A DNA stretch of 61,318 nt. Origin: Bacillus sp. UNC438CL73TsuS30. GTDB lineage: Bacteria; Bacillota; Bacilli; Bacillales; Cytobacillaceae. The stretch lies in NCBI RefSeq assembly GCF_000482325.1, contig NZ_KI535298.1:1-61318 (forward strand), given 5' to 3'. Below, piece after piece: positions 17,710 through 26,252 of this stretch (positions are counted from its first letter, which is position 1; the number at the start of each line of letters is the position of its first letter). The notes beneath the pieces are model-generated. The model saw nothing but the letters and a program-made list of their open reading frames with translations, was not told where the DNA came from and searched no databases. The position numbers and the translations under genes are program-made.

Positions 17710-18675
17710 ATGAAAGCATACACAATCAAAGAAGCCGCTAAGGAAATTAATATATCTCATGGAATTATTCGTAAGTGGGTAAAAGAATTTGATGGACTCT
17801 TAGACATTCCAAGAACAAAGCAAGGAGCAAGAATTTATACCGAGGCAGAAATAGAGCTCTTTCAAGAGATTAAGCAAAGATTTGCTAATAAAGAAAGCAA
17901 AGAATCTGTACGTGAATGGCTACTAATTAGACATGAACCTGTCGTTGAAACAATATCTGAACCAGAGGAAGTAACCGTTCCCATGGATTCTAATCCATTG
18001 GACAACGACCTCGATCCGGTGCCAAACCCGGATGAAAGTGAAAGCCCCGAAACTCAAGAAATCTCCTTAGAGCTTGTTTCCAGCCCTGAGCCGGAATCTG
18101 CAATTGCAACCCATGAACTTTTAAACAATGCTAATTTGTTTTTTGAAGCAATGGATACGTACAAGCAAACCTTTTTAAGTGAAGTAAAAAATGAAATCCG
18201 CAGTGTGGTTCGCAAGGAAGTTCTTGATGAAGTAAAGAAAGAGATTCAAAAAGGGAGTTGCATAACTGTAAAATCCCTTTCTGATGCGGTTTATAAGTCA
18301 TCGGAAAACACCAAGGAAGAAATTAAAGAGCTATCTGCTGCAATTGAAAAAAACGGCGAACAGACAACGGATTCCCTTAAATATCTTTCGAACAGCATTG
18401 CAAACGTATCAATTGAAACCGCTGAAGAGATTTACTCCCTTTCCAAGCAAGTTGCCGAAACATCAGAAGGCCTTTCTCACTATATGGATGTCACCAATGA
18501 GGAAATTACCAATTTAACAGAAGCGATTACAAAGGAACGAGAGATTCACCTAGAAGAACGTGAACATTTATCACGTGAAATTATCAAAAGAGAGGCTGCC
18601 TTTCAAAACATGTTAACCAGTTTTCGTGATGTCGCTGCCACAAAAGAGAAGAAATGGTGGAAATTCTGGTCTTAG
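17710..18675 (+). CDS. MerR-like HTH / long coiled-coil protein (RacA-like, DUF3967-type tail)
   Basis: 321 residues. A MerR-type HTH (about 1-75: AYTIKEAAKEINISHGIIRKW, RIYTEAEIELFQEIKQRF) is followed by an acidic Pro/Glu/Ser-rich linker (about 76-135) and a long predicted coiled coil (about 150-305). The very end is KEKKWWKFWS, an aromatic-basic tail like that of DUF3967-type proteins and reminiscent of a membrane anchor. It is 54 nt upstream of racA in the same direction, so the two may be one operon. A role in tethering DNA to the envelope is inferred. Confidence 0.75.
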   Translation: MKAYTIKEAAKEINISHGIIRKWVKEFDGLLDIPRTKQGARIYTEAEIELFQEIKQRFANKESKESVREWLLIRHEPVVETISEPEEVTVPMDSNPLDNDLDPVPNPDESESPETQEISLELVSSPEPESAIATHELLNNANLFFEAMDTYKQTFLSEVKNEIRSVVRKEVLDEVKKEIQKGSCITVKSLSDAVYKSSENTKEEIKELSAAIEKNGEQTTDSLKYLSNSIANVSIETAEEIYSLSKQVAETSEGLSHYMDVTNEEITNLTEAITKEREIHLEEREHLSREIIKREAAFQNMLTSFRDVAATKEKKWWKFWS

Positions 18676-18729
18676 GATTATTGATCACTTATTGCCAAGG
18701 GTCTAAATCATTTTAGGAGGGTGATATTG

Positions 18730-19242
18730 ATGAATACAAGTGAGGTTTCAAAATTATTAGGAGTATCTTCAAGTACCATCCAACGCTGGGTAAAGCAACT
18801 CGAACTTCCAATGGAAAGAAATGAACGGGGACATTATTTTTTTAAAGATGGGGACATTACCATACTAAAAAAAATCCAGGAACAAATCCAAAATGGAGCA
18901 CTTATACAAGATATTGCACCCATCCAGGAGAAAAAGCCACGAAGGGGAATCGTTAAGGAAGTGGAAAACGATCATGCAATGGAAAAACTGTTTGCCAAGG
19001 TAAGTGAGTTGGAAATCAGCCTGAATGAAAAAGCGGACTCCGTTGCCTCGTATCAACTCCTGCAGCACCGTAGAGAAATTGAGGAACTTCAGTCCCAAGT
19101 AAAGGCATTAAATCTCCAGCTCGAAACACTTCAAAAGCAAGTTACCGAGCTATCCACCCCTGTTCAGACAGAAATTGTTCCTTTCCAAAAGAAAAAACCT
19201 AAAAAGAAGAACATTGTCAGCATGTTATTCGGATTGTTTTAA
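18730..19242 (+). CDS. racA: RacA, chromosome-anchoring protein of sporulation
   Basis: 170 residues starting at the ATG behind AGGAGGGTGA. The N-terminal MerR-like HTH reads MNTSEVSKLLGVSSSTIQRW, VKQLELPMERNERGHYFF, closely matching B. subtilis RacA. A central coiled coil (about 75-145) and a basic/hydrophobic C-terminus KKKPKKKNIVSMLFGLF follow. RacA binds origin-proximal DNA and, via DivIVA, anchors it at the cell pole during axial filament formation. The preceding gene shares the same architecture. A bidirectional terminator follows. Confidence 0.88.
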   Translation: MNTSEVSKLLGVSSSTIQRWVKQLELPMERNERGHYFFKDGDITILKKIQEQIQNGALIQDIAPIQEKKPRRGIVKEVENDHAMEKLFAKVSELEISLNEKADSVASYQLLQHRREIEELQSQVKALNLQLETLQKQVTELSTPVQTEIVPFQKKKPKKKNIVSMLFGLF

Positions 19243-19243
19243 T

Positions 19244-19288
19244 AAAAAAAGGGTCGAATGTGGGAAATCACATTCGACCCTTTTTTAT
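19244..19288. terminator. Bidirectional terminator between racA and the acyltransferase
   Basis: AAAAAAAGGGTCGAATGTG ... CACATTCGACCCTTTTTT; a long perfect stem with A- and T-runs. Confidence 0.88.
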
Positions 19289-19294
19289 TAAAGA

Positions 19295-20314
19295 TTATCT
19301 GGTCAAACCCTTCTGCTTATGACCAGATAAAATATCTAATTCGACCAACGGACTTGTATACTTCTTGATAAGATAACTTCCAAGACCTATACAAATGATA
19401 AATGAAAAAATAATCAGTAAAACATAATTATTCGATACCATATCTAAACGATCGTTCGGTAAAAACGATTGAATCGATTTTAAAATAAACCCATGAAATA
19501 AATAGACATAAAGGGTTCTTTCCCCTATTTTTGTTACTTTAAACTTATTTGAAGGAATTAATGCCAAAAAGCCAAATACAACAACAAGTGTAAGGACATA
19601 TTGACCGGCACGAAGTAATCCATCGATAAGCTGCTCTTCCCCCATATGTGCATAAGAGGTATCACCTAATAGCCATGGAACCGCATCCTTCGGAAAGCCA
19701 ATCGCAAACAATACCATTATCGAAAGAATGACCACCACTCCAAGAGGACGTGAAATTTTGGAGCGAATCAGTCCTCTAAGCATTTCCTTATCCAACAAGT
19801 ACCCTAATAAAAAATAAGGAAAAAACACGAAGGTTCTTGAAAGGCTTAAAAAACTGCCGACGGAATCAATATAACCAATCAGAATTCCTAAAATGACGGA
19901 AACCAAAAATCCATACCATCTGTATTTTGCAAATAAATAAAGCATTAAATTCCAACAAAACATACTAAGTAAGAACCATAACGACCAATGCGGATGAAGA
20001 AAATCAACTTCAAATGATTTTTCCTGACCGCTTACAAAGTAAAAAATGGAGTAGATAATTTGAAAAATAAAATAGGGTAATAATATTTTTTTTACTGTTT
20101 TTAATAAATAGCCTTTTTTTCGGTAGCCTTTGGCGAAATACCCTGAAATCAAAATAAAGGCCGGCATATGAAATAGGAATATGACTGTATATAACGTGAA
20201 TAAGAATCCATCATCCTCTTTTAACGGACTAATCACATGACCAAAAACAACCAGAAAAATTAATACAAACTTCGCATTATCAAAAAACATACTCCTTTTT
20301 GAAGCTGAAGCCAT
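19295..20314 (-). CDS. Acyltransferase 3 family membrane protein
   Basis: 339 residues and about ten transmembrane helices. It has the family opening MFFDNAKFVLIFLVVFGHVI (conserved His) and LFHMPAFILISGYFAKG, plus LYVYLFHGFILKSI near the end. These enzymes move acyl groups onto sugars of wall polymers or exopolysaccharides across the membrane. The acceptor is unknown and there are no glycan genes nearby. Monocistronic. Confidence 0.85.
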   Translation of the reverse strand: MASASKRSMFFDNAKFVLIFLVVFGHVISPLKEDDGFLFTLYTVIFLFHMPAFILISGYFAKGYRKKGYLLKTVKKILLPYFIFQIIYSIFYFVSGQEKSFEVDFLHPHWSLWFLLSMFCWNLMLYLFAKYRWYGFLVSVILGILIGYIDSVGSFLSLSRTFVFFPYFLLGYLLDKEMLRGLIRSKISRPLGVVVILSIMVLFAIGFPKDAVPWLLGDTSYAHMGEEQLIDGLLRAGQYVLTLVVVFGFLALIPSNKFKVTKIGERTLYVYLFHGFILKSIQSFLPNDRLDMVSNNYVLLIIFSFIICIGLGSYLIKKYTSPLVELDILSGHKQKGLTR

Positions 20315-20503
20315 TTTATCACCTCAAATATTATTTCAAAAAAGGTATTTAAAATTATTCAAGATTTTAAAAGTGGAGATCTAAAATCATTATACCCTTT
20401 TTATATTACAGGGATATGTAACTGAGTTTTCTTTCTGTTTCATCCTTTTTACAATTTTACAATAATAATCAAAAATACCCACGATTAATTTACCATAAAA
20501 ATC

Positions 20504-20549
20504 TTAACCCAAGCTTAATATTAGCAATTTTTTTTTAAGCTTTGGTTAA
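20504..20549. repeat. 15-bp near-perfect hairpin in the gap upstream of the acyltransferase
   Basis: TTAACCCAAGCTTAA (20504-20518) pairs with TTAAGCTTTGGTTAA (20535-20549), one mismatch. On the reverse strand ATTTTTA follows, so it could be a second terminator or an attenuator in the acyltransferase leader. The rest of 20315-20600 is AT-rich with no gene. Confidence 0.5.
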
Positions 20550-20600
20550 TTAATGTAAATGCCTTCCAATATTAATTTTAAAAAAATCATAAAAAAATAA

Positions 20601-20633
20601 CTCGGACCAATTTTCAGATCCGAGTTGATTTTT
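20601..20633 (-). terminator. Terminator of the DHH phosphoesterase gene
   Basis: Reverse-strand AACTCGGA ... TCCGAGTT followed by ATTTTTTTA. Confidence 0.82.
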
Positions 20634-20634
20634 C

Positions 20635-21882
20635 TTATTTATCTAATTTATCGATTAATTTTTTTACCAATGGTTGATAGTTTTCTTTGACCTCATCTAT
20701 TTTGATTGAAAAAGCTTCCGCCAATTGTTGGATACATTCCTGATCATAACGAAGCCAAGATCCGTACGTCCGTTTAATATACCGTTCTGCTTCCTCATAT
20801 GTTTTAAATATGGAATCATATCTCTTACCATTATGTATGACCGCATAGGCATTCTCATTTACCGGACGGATAAAGGAAATTTCTCCTTTTACACTTTTAT
20901 AGCTTGTACCAGTTTTTGCTTCTTTTAAATTAAATTCATTCTTGTCCGGATCCGGCTTTAGCGTTGGTAAACTAAATACCTTTATCACAAATTTTTCAAA
21001 TGCTTCGGCTGACATTTCTGAGCCGGAAGCTTTCGGATGGCCGCCGCCTCCAAAACGTTTTGCATATTCAGCAACATTCACTTCGTCATGTATGGTTCGA
21101 TACCCAACCTTTTTGCCACTTACATTTAGAAGTAGAATCATATCTAAATGAGGATAGAGTTTATTTAACGCGTTTCCGAGCTCAGATAAATACTGTTCTG
21201 CATGAATGATTCCAATGCAATAATCATCAATAAAGGCTTGCACGGTCTGTCTGCTTTTCGAATGAATATAGCGGTTAATTTTCGCTTCTTCCATATCCAG
21301 CAGCATATTTTCAGTTTCCGTTAAATAGAAATTTTGTGGATTTTCAGAAAAACGCTTGAGCATCGCTTCTTCAAATTGTTCACGATTTAAAATATAGAAC
21401 AAATCATTCAGGCGTTTGGCATCAATATTATTATTTTCGTCCCATTCCCATGTATCATATTGGCGGACTAATTCGATAAATTCCTCAAGTGCCTGATTCC
21501 GCTGAATTAAACCTTTTTCCATTAAATAATCATAAAATAAGGAAGTTGCGCAGGTTTTCTTTCCTGTATCATATTCAGGGTGAACAAGTGCCCACTTATA
21601 TTCATTAAAATGCAGGGCTGTAACATGATGGTCAATCATTCTAATATGCTTCCCTTGTTGATAACGGGCTGCTAGCTTTTTCTCATTCGTTTCATTGACA
21701 GCTAAATCCGTAATATAGATTTGTGAACTATGATTTTCGGGATTTTCGATATATGTTTCTACCTGCTGGTTTAAAGTCCGATATGAGCAATATGAAACAT
21801 CAGCGTTTTCACCAAATGCAAGTTTAGCAATGACTCCGCAGCCAAGTCCGTCCAAATCAATATCGGTAAATAATTTTACCAT
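20635..21882 (-). CDS. nrnB: DHH-DHHA1 phosphoesterase, NrnB-like oligoribonuclease
   Basis: 415 residues from the ATG at 21882; a frame open to 21897 is less likely because GGTGG is placed for 21882. DHH motifs are FTDIDLDGLGCGVIAKLAFG (Asp ligands), ITDLAVN and RMIDHHVTALHF (DHH). The C-terminal DHHA1 signature is GGGGHPKASGSE. The opening closely matches, from memory, B. subtilis NrnB (YngD), which degrades 2-5 nt RNAs and may act on pAp-like or cyclic-dinucleotide products. Single gene. Confidence 0.82.
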   Translation of the reverse strand: MVKLFTDIDLDGLGCGVIAKLAFGENADVSYCSYRTLNQQVETYIENPENHSSQIYITDLAVNETNEKKLAARYQQGKHIRMIDHHVTALHFNEYKWALVHPEYDTGKKTCATSLFYDYLMEKGLIQRNQALEEFIELVRQYDTWEWDENNNIDAKRLNDLFYILNREQFEEAMLKRFSENPQNFYLTETENMLLDMEEAKINRYIHSKSRQTVQAFIDDYCIGIIHAEQYLSELGNALNKLYPHLDMILLLNVSGKKVGYRTIHDEVNVAEYAKRFGGGGHPKASGSEMSAEAFEKFVIKVFSLPTLKPDPDKNEFNLKEAKTGTSYKSVKGEISFIRPVNENAYAVIHNGKRYDSIFKTYEEAERYIKRTYGSWLRYDQECIQQLAEAFSIKIDEVKENYQPLVKKLIDKLDK

Positions 21883-21966
21883 CTTCCTTACCACCATTCT
21901 TCATTTTTTCCATAAGAGTTAGTTTGTTGTTGGAACAATCATCTTATACGATTGTCAAAAAAGTGG

Positions 21967-21992
21967 AGCCAACTGCAAAGTAGCAATTGGCT
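21967..21992 (-). terminator. Probable terminator of the nitroreductase gene
   Basis: AGCCAACTGC and GCAATTGGCT pair (one G-U). A T-rich stretch follows on the reverse strand after a CCAC interruption, so the site is weak. Confidence 0.45.
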
Positions 21993-22000
21993 TTTCTAGT

Positions 22001-22486
22001 CTATCGCAGTTCCTTTAGTTTATTTTGCATGGGTGTCCGTGGTTTTGGCTCACTGATTTCTTCAGGGTAACCAACGCCAAATACCCCAATCACGTCATAT
22101 CCTTCTGGTACCCCCAGAATCTCCCGTTTGTTTGCTGCCGCTGCAATAGAGGACCAAAATGTCCCGACCCCTTCTTCCCATGCAGCTAAATTAAAATTTT
22201 GAACAAAACATGCCGTTGCTAGAGCATTTTCCTCTGTTTCAAGAGCTGTTGCCCCATGTTTTGATAAAACAGCCATTAAGACAGGAGCATTTCCAAAATT
22301 GGTTTTATGGTTCAATTTTGCTCGAGTTTCTTGTCCAATAAAATATACTTCCCAAGGCTCCGTCATTCGATGATTGGGGGCCATGGCCGCCGCCTCAAGC
22401 CAGGTGATCAGTTTCTCGGATTGAACCGGATCAGTTTTAAATTTTTTTATCGTGCGGCGTGACTTAATCGTTTCCAAAATACTCAA
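22001..22486 (-). CDS. Nitroreductase family FMN oxidoreductase
   Basis: 161 residues from a TTG start at 22486, decided by GGGAGGA eight nt upstream; the longer ATG frame would encode the ribosome site itself. Motifs: IKSRRTIKKF (FMN phosphate-binding Arg pair), AAAMAPNHRMTEPW, and GVGTFWSS plus IGVFGVGYP. It is short, like the YdjA/RutE-type subgroup. Reduces nitro or quinone compounds with NAD(P)H; physiological substrate unknown. Confidence 0.85.
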   Translation of the reverse strand: MSILETIKSRRTIKKFKTDPVQSEKLITWLEAAAMAPNHRMTEPWEVYFIGQETRAKLNHKTNFGNAPVLMAVLSKHGATALETEENALATACFVQNFNLAAWEEGVGTFWSSIAAAANKREILGVPEGYDVIGVFGVGYPEEISEPKPRTPMQNKLKELR

Positions 22487-22644
22487 TGGATTTCTTCCTC
22501 CCATTCAAAATACAGTTAACGAATACACGTTATACTATCATATGTAGGATGTATTTTCCAGATTCCTTTCTTTTAGAGTTACAGTTATAAAAAATACATG
22601 CCTGTACACAATAATGGTCGAGGTTAAAGAAAAGGGGTGACATC

Positions 22645-22773
22645 ATGACCAATCGTAATGATAACCGGGAACGTAAAAACAAGTATCCGAATAATAAAAA
22701 ACAAGACAGTGAATTTGCGAAAGAAACAAGCATCCGCAGTGAAATCACTAAAAAAGATATGCAAAATAATTAA
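22645..22773 (+). CDS. Small hydrophilic protein, 42 aa
   Basis: ATG at 22645 behind AAAAGGGGTGA, ending at a TAA that is followed directly by a terminator. The product starts MTNRNDNRERKNKYPNNKKQ and is extremely polar (Asn, Lys, Arg, Glu) with no hydrophobic core. In composition it resembles minor small spore proteins of Bacillus, but I do not recognise a named family. Confidence 0.6.
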   Translation: MTNRNDNRERKNKYPNNKKQDSEFAKETSIRSEITKKDMQNN

Positions 22774-22776
22774 AAT

Positions 22777-22819
22777 AAAGAAAAGAAACTCACTCCTAAG
22801 GAGGGTTTCTTTTCTTTAT
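22777..22819. terminator. Terminator after the 42-aa gene
   Basis: AAAGAAAAGAAAC and GTTTCTTTTCTTT pair around CTCCTAAGGAG. Bidirectional, so it can also end the histidine kinase operon. Confidence 0.7.
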
Positions 22820-22840
22820 GAACGAAAGATGACCGTTCGT

Positions 22841-24220
22841 TTACATTTTTGGAAGTGTCACTTTAATGGTTGTTCCTTTGCCTTTTTGGCTCAATGCCTC
22901 TACTTTTCCATGATGCAACTGCACAATCGATTGAACGATCGACAGCCCAAGGCCGGTTCCTTCAACGAATCGCGTCCTAGAAGTATCCGCCCGATAAAAA
23001 CGGTCAAATATTCTTTTCAATTGCTCTTGTTCCAAACCAATTCCACTATCTTTAACTGTCACTTCGACGGATGAACTGGAATCAATTAGGTCAATTTCAA
23101 TATTTCCATTTTCATTATTATACTTAATCGCATTTGTCAGCAGGTTTTCCCAAACAGAATAAAGCAAAGAGGAGTCCCCATTAATCCACGTTTCAGGGAG
23201 TGAATAACTCATCATAATCCCTTTATCACCAATACTCCACTGATATTGATGTAGCACGCCTTTTAATTGCTCAGCAAGATTAAAACGGCTGATCTTCATT
23301 AAGTCCTTCTTGCTTTCAATTGAGGCAAGAAGTAGTAACTGCTTTGTAATCGTCGATAACCGCTCTACTTCCGATTGAACAACATGGATATATTGAGTTT
23401 TTTCCTTTTCCTCAAGATTTTGATCATCTAGTAAATTTAAATATCCCTTTATATTGGTTAGCGGGGATTGTATATCATGAGAAATATTTGAAATCAATTC
23501 TCTTCTTAATTGTTCCACTTTCGCTAATTTCTGTGACATATTCGTAAAGCTGACTGCCAAATCCCCTAATTCGTCACTCCGGTCAATGTCTAATTTTACC
23601 GAAAAATTACCCTCTGAAATTTCCTTTGTTGCTGCGTTTAGCTTTCTAATCGGTTTCACCAAATAATTTGTACTCACTAGGACCAAAATAACACTGAGCA
23701 AAATCGCAAGCAGCAGGAGCCAGCCAAATAAAATATGCATTTCATTAAACATTAACTTAATATCAGGGCGAATAAAAATAGCATATGATTTTTTCTCGTA
23801 TGTAAACGGAACACCAATTGAGTTCTCTAATTCATTAGCAAAAAAACCAGTCACAAAGGTTTGTTTCGGAAATTGACGAATCCCATGGTACACCTCACCA
23901 TTGAGCACCATTTCCTTCACAGCATCAGGGAGATTTTTTTTTCGAAAGGCTGACCCAAATGACTGTTGATGCCCCGTCGAATCGACCAATAAGATTTGAT
24001 AGCCGATTCCGCCAATATGAGTGAAATAATCCTTTAAACTGATCTTTTTTTGCTTACTGGCAAAGTCAGCAATTTTTAGGGCAAAACCAGTGATTTTCTC
24101 ATCATTCTGTTTCTTCAATGTCACCTGGTAATAATGATTGGAAACAATAAACGAAAGAACCCCGCTTAAAATCATGATTAAAATCGTCGTAATCGCGAAC
24201 TTACTATAAAGAGATTTCAT
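22841..24220 (-). CDS. hssS: HssS-like sensor histidine kinase
   Basis: 459 residues: TM1 (about 7-28), an extracytoplasmic sensor region (about 30-162), TM2 (163-185), HAMP (about 185-240), a HisKA domain with phosphoacceptor H248 in NISHDIQSPLTNI, and an HATPase with DSGIGLEQEQLKRIFDRFYR and GTGLGLSI. The sensor segments YFTHIGGIGYQILLVD and GEVYHGIRQFP, then FVTGFFANELEN, parallel S. aureus HssS, the haem-stress sensor. No hrtAB efflux genes are adjacent, so the signal assignment is by similarity only. Confidence 0.82.
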   Translation of the reverse strand: MKSLYSKFAITTILIMILSGVLSFIVSNHYYQVTLKKQNDEKITGFALKIADFASKQKKISLKDYFTHIGGIGYQILLVDSTGHQQSFGSAFRKKNLPDAVKEMVLNGEVYHGIRQFPKQTFVTGFFANELENSIGVPFTYEKKSYAIFIRPDIKLMFNEMHILFGWLLLLAILLSVILVLVSTNYLVKPIRKLNAATKEISEGNFSVKLDIDRSDELGDLAVSFTNMSQKLAKVEQLRRELISNISHDIQSPLTNIKGYLNLLDDQNLEEKEKTQYIHVVQSEVERLSTITKQLLLLASIESKKDLMKISRFNLAEQLKGVLHQYQWSIGDKGIMMSYSLPETWINGDSSLLYSVWENLLTNAIKYNNENGNIEIDLIDSSSSVEVTVKDSGIGLEQEQLKRIFDRFYRADTSRTRFVEGTGLGLSIVQSIVQLHHGKVEALSQKGKGTTIKVTLPKM

Positions 24221-24892
24221 TTATTGAACCTCCAGCGAATAGCCAACCCCTCTGATTGTCTTGATGGAAAAATCTTTTTCAATCGTATTGAATCGTTCTC
24301 TGAGGCGCTTAATATGTACATCGACGGTTCGTTCATCCCCTTCAAAATCCAGTCCCCAAATCTTTTCAATTAAATGGCCGCGGCTAAATACTTGATTTTG
24401 GTGTTCGGCTAGAAAGGAAAGCAATTCAAATTCTTTTAATGGCAGCATATAGGTTTTCTGATTGATTTTCACCTCATATCCCTTTTTATTAATAAAGAGG
24501 GAGCCAAGACTTATATTGGCTTCACTTGTTTTTCCATATCTTCTTAACAGTGCGTTCACGCGGAAAATTAATTCGCGGGGTTCAAATGGCTTAACTAAAT
24601 AATCATCCGTTCCCGACTCAAACCCTTTCTCTTTATCTTCAATCTGGCTTTTGGCTGTTAATAAAATAACTGGGATGTCATACTGCTTCCGTATTTCTCT
24701 TGTTAAACTATATCCATCCATTACGGGCATCATAATATCGACAATGGCCAAATCGCATATGTCTGATTCGAGAAGCTTTAATGCTTTTGCACCGTTCTCT
24801 GCGGCAACAACCTTAAATCCCTCTTTCGTTAACAATCCTTTAATCAGATTAAGGATATTCACATCATCGTCAGCTGCCAAAATTGTTTTCAT
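24221..24892 (-). CDS. hssR: HssR-like OmpR-family response regulator
   Basis: 223 residues. The receiver domain has acidic pocket DDD at 8-10, phosphoacceptor D52 in LAIVDIMMPVMDG, and K101. The C-terminal winged helix has EKIWGLDFEGDERTVDVHIK and IKTIRGVGYSLEV. The FESGTDDYLVKPFEPRELIF and GDERTVDVHIKRLR segments match HssR. Its stop is immediately followed by the kinase start (no gap), showing tight coupling. Target promoters are outside the neighbourhood. Confidence 0.85.
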   Translation of the reverse strand: MKTILAADDDVNILNLIKGLLTKEGFKVVAAENGAKALKLLESDICDLAIVDIMMPVMDGYSLTREIRKQYDIPVILLTAKSQIEDKEKGFESGTDDYLVKPFEPRELIFRVNALLRRYGKTSEANISLGSLFINKKGYEVKINQKTYMLPLKEFELLSFLAEHQNQVFSRGHLIEKIWGLDFEGDERTVDVHIKRLRERFNTIEKDFSIKTIRGVGYSLEVQ

Positions 24893-24997
24893 TTACACAC
24901 CTTCTACTAATTTACATTATTAATTCCCCTACAATTGTAATCAATCCATAACAATAAGGAAAGATTAAGCCTTTAAATCAGCGATTCCAATCTCGAT

Positions 24998-25036
24998 TCG
25001 ACAAAGTAACAACTTTTATGTTATACTTAGGTTGTT
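24998..25036 (+). promoter_or_regulatory. Promoter and possible operator of the compatible-solute transporter
   Basis: TCGACA (24998-25003), 18-nt spacer, TATACT (25022-25027). An inverted pair AACAAC (25008-25013) / GTTGTT (25031-25036) brackets the -10 box, a natural place for a repressor such as the nearby BusR-like protein. A second imperfect inverted repeat, GGTTGATTT (25061) / AAATCAACAACC (25094-25105), lies in the leader. Confidence 0.5.
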
Positions 25037-25127
25037 GCATTAAGGCATGCTAAATAACAAGGTTGATTTTTAAAGCATAGTTAATTGAAGCGGAAATCAA
25101 CAACCAACACAAAAAGGAGGACAAAAC

Positions 25128-26252
25128 ATGATCGAATTTAAAAATATTGTTAAAAAGTATCGGACAAAGACAATTATCAATTCATTTTCGTTAGATATCG
25201 AAGCAGGACAGTTAGTCGTATTTATCGGTCCCAGTGGATGTGGAAAAACAACACTGCTGAAAATGATCAATAAATTAATTCAACCCTCATCGGGAAAAAT
25301 CTATGTAAATGGGAAAGATATCTCGACCATGAATACGATTGAACTTCGCCGAAACATTGGCTATGTTATCCAGAATACGGGTTTATTCCCACATATGTCG
25401 ATTAAGGAAAATTTGGAACTCATTCCGAAGCTAAAAGGCGAAGATCCGGAGGCAATTACCAAAAAAACGGAGGAATTATTGGAGACGGTCGGATTAAATC
25501 CAAAGGAATATCTGCACCGCTATCCAAATGAACTGAGCGGCGGGCAGCAGCAAAGGGTTGGAGTAGCTCGTGCTTTCTCCACTAACTCCGATATCATCTT
25601 AATGGATGAACCATTTAGTGCCTTAGACCCCGTGACTAGAAGCTCTCTGCAGGATGAACTATTCCAAATGCAAAAGGAATTTAACAAGACGATTATCTTT
25701 GTAACGCATGATATGGATGAAGCTATTAAAATAGCTGACAAGATTTGTATTTTAAAAGATGGTGATATTCTTCAATATGATTCACCTGAAAATATCTTAA
25801 AAAATCCGGCTAACCATTTTGTTGAAGACTTCATTGGAAAAAGAAGGGTATGGAATAACCCTGAATTACTATTGGCCGAGGATATTATGATCGCTCATCC
25901 GGTTAAAATTACTGGCAAACGTAATGTTCTTCAGGCAATTGAAATTATGAAGGACCATAAGGTAGACAGCTTAATGGTAACGAATAAGAATAATATTCTC
26001 ATCGGTTTAGTGACATTGAAAGGAATTCAATTGCTGAACCGTAATGATGCAATTGAGGATGTGATGGAGCAAAATGTTCTATCTGTATCCCAAGATGCCA
26101 ATTTGATTTCAGTTCTTACAACGATGAATGAACACAAGATTGGCTATGTACCTGTTGTAAATCACATGAATCAATTAACAGGTCTTATTACAAGGAGCAG
26201 TATTTTATCAGCATTAAGCAGCCAACTAATTGACTTGGAGGTGGCCTTTTAA
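25128..26252 (+). CDS. opuFA: Compatible-solute ABC transporter ATPase with CBS domains (OpuFA/BilEA type)
   Basis: 374 residues. ATPase domain: Walker A GPSGCGKTT, signature LSGGQQQRVGVARA, Walker B IILMDEPFSALD, H-loop VTHDMDEA. Two CBS domains follow (about 250-370: MIAHPVKITGKRNVLQAIEIM and LSVSQDANLISVLTTM). OpuA/OpuC-class importers take up betaine, carnitine or proline betaine under osmotic stress, with CBS domains as sensors of ionic strength or c-di-AMP. Its stop overlaps the next ATG by one base. Confidence 0.88.
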   Translation: MIEFKNIVKKYRTKTIINSFSLDIEAGQLVVFIGPSGCGKTTLLKMINKLIQPSSGKIYVNGKDISTMNTIELRRNIGYVIQNTGLFPHMSIKENLELIPKLKGEDPEAITKKTEELLETVGLNPKEYLHRYPNELSGGQQQRVGVARAFSTNSDIILMDEPFSALDPVTRSSLQDELFQMQKEFNKTIIFVTHDMDEAIKIADKICILKDGDILQYDSPENILKNPANHFVEDFIGKRRVWNNPELLLAEDIMIAHPVKITGKRNVLQAIEIMKDHKVDSLMVTNKNNILIGLVTLKGIQLLNRNDAIEDVMEQNVLSVSQDANLISVLTTMNEHKIGYVPVVNHMNQLTGLITRSSILSALSSQLIDLEVAF

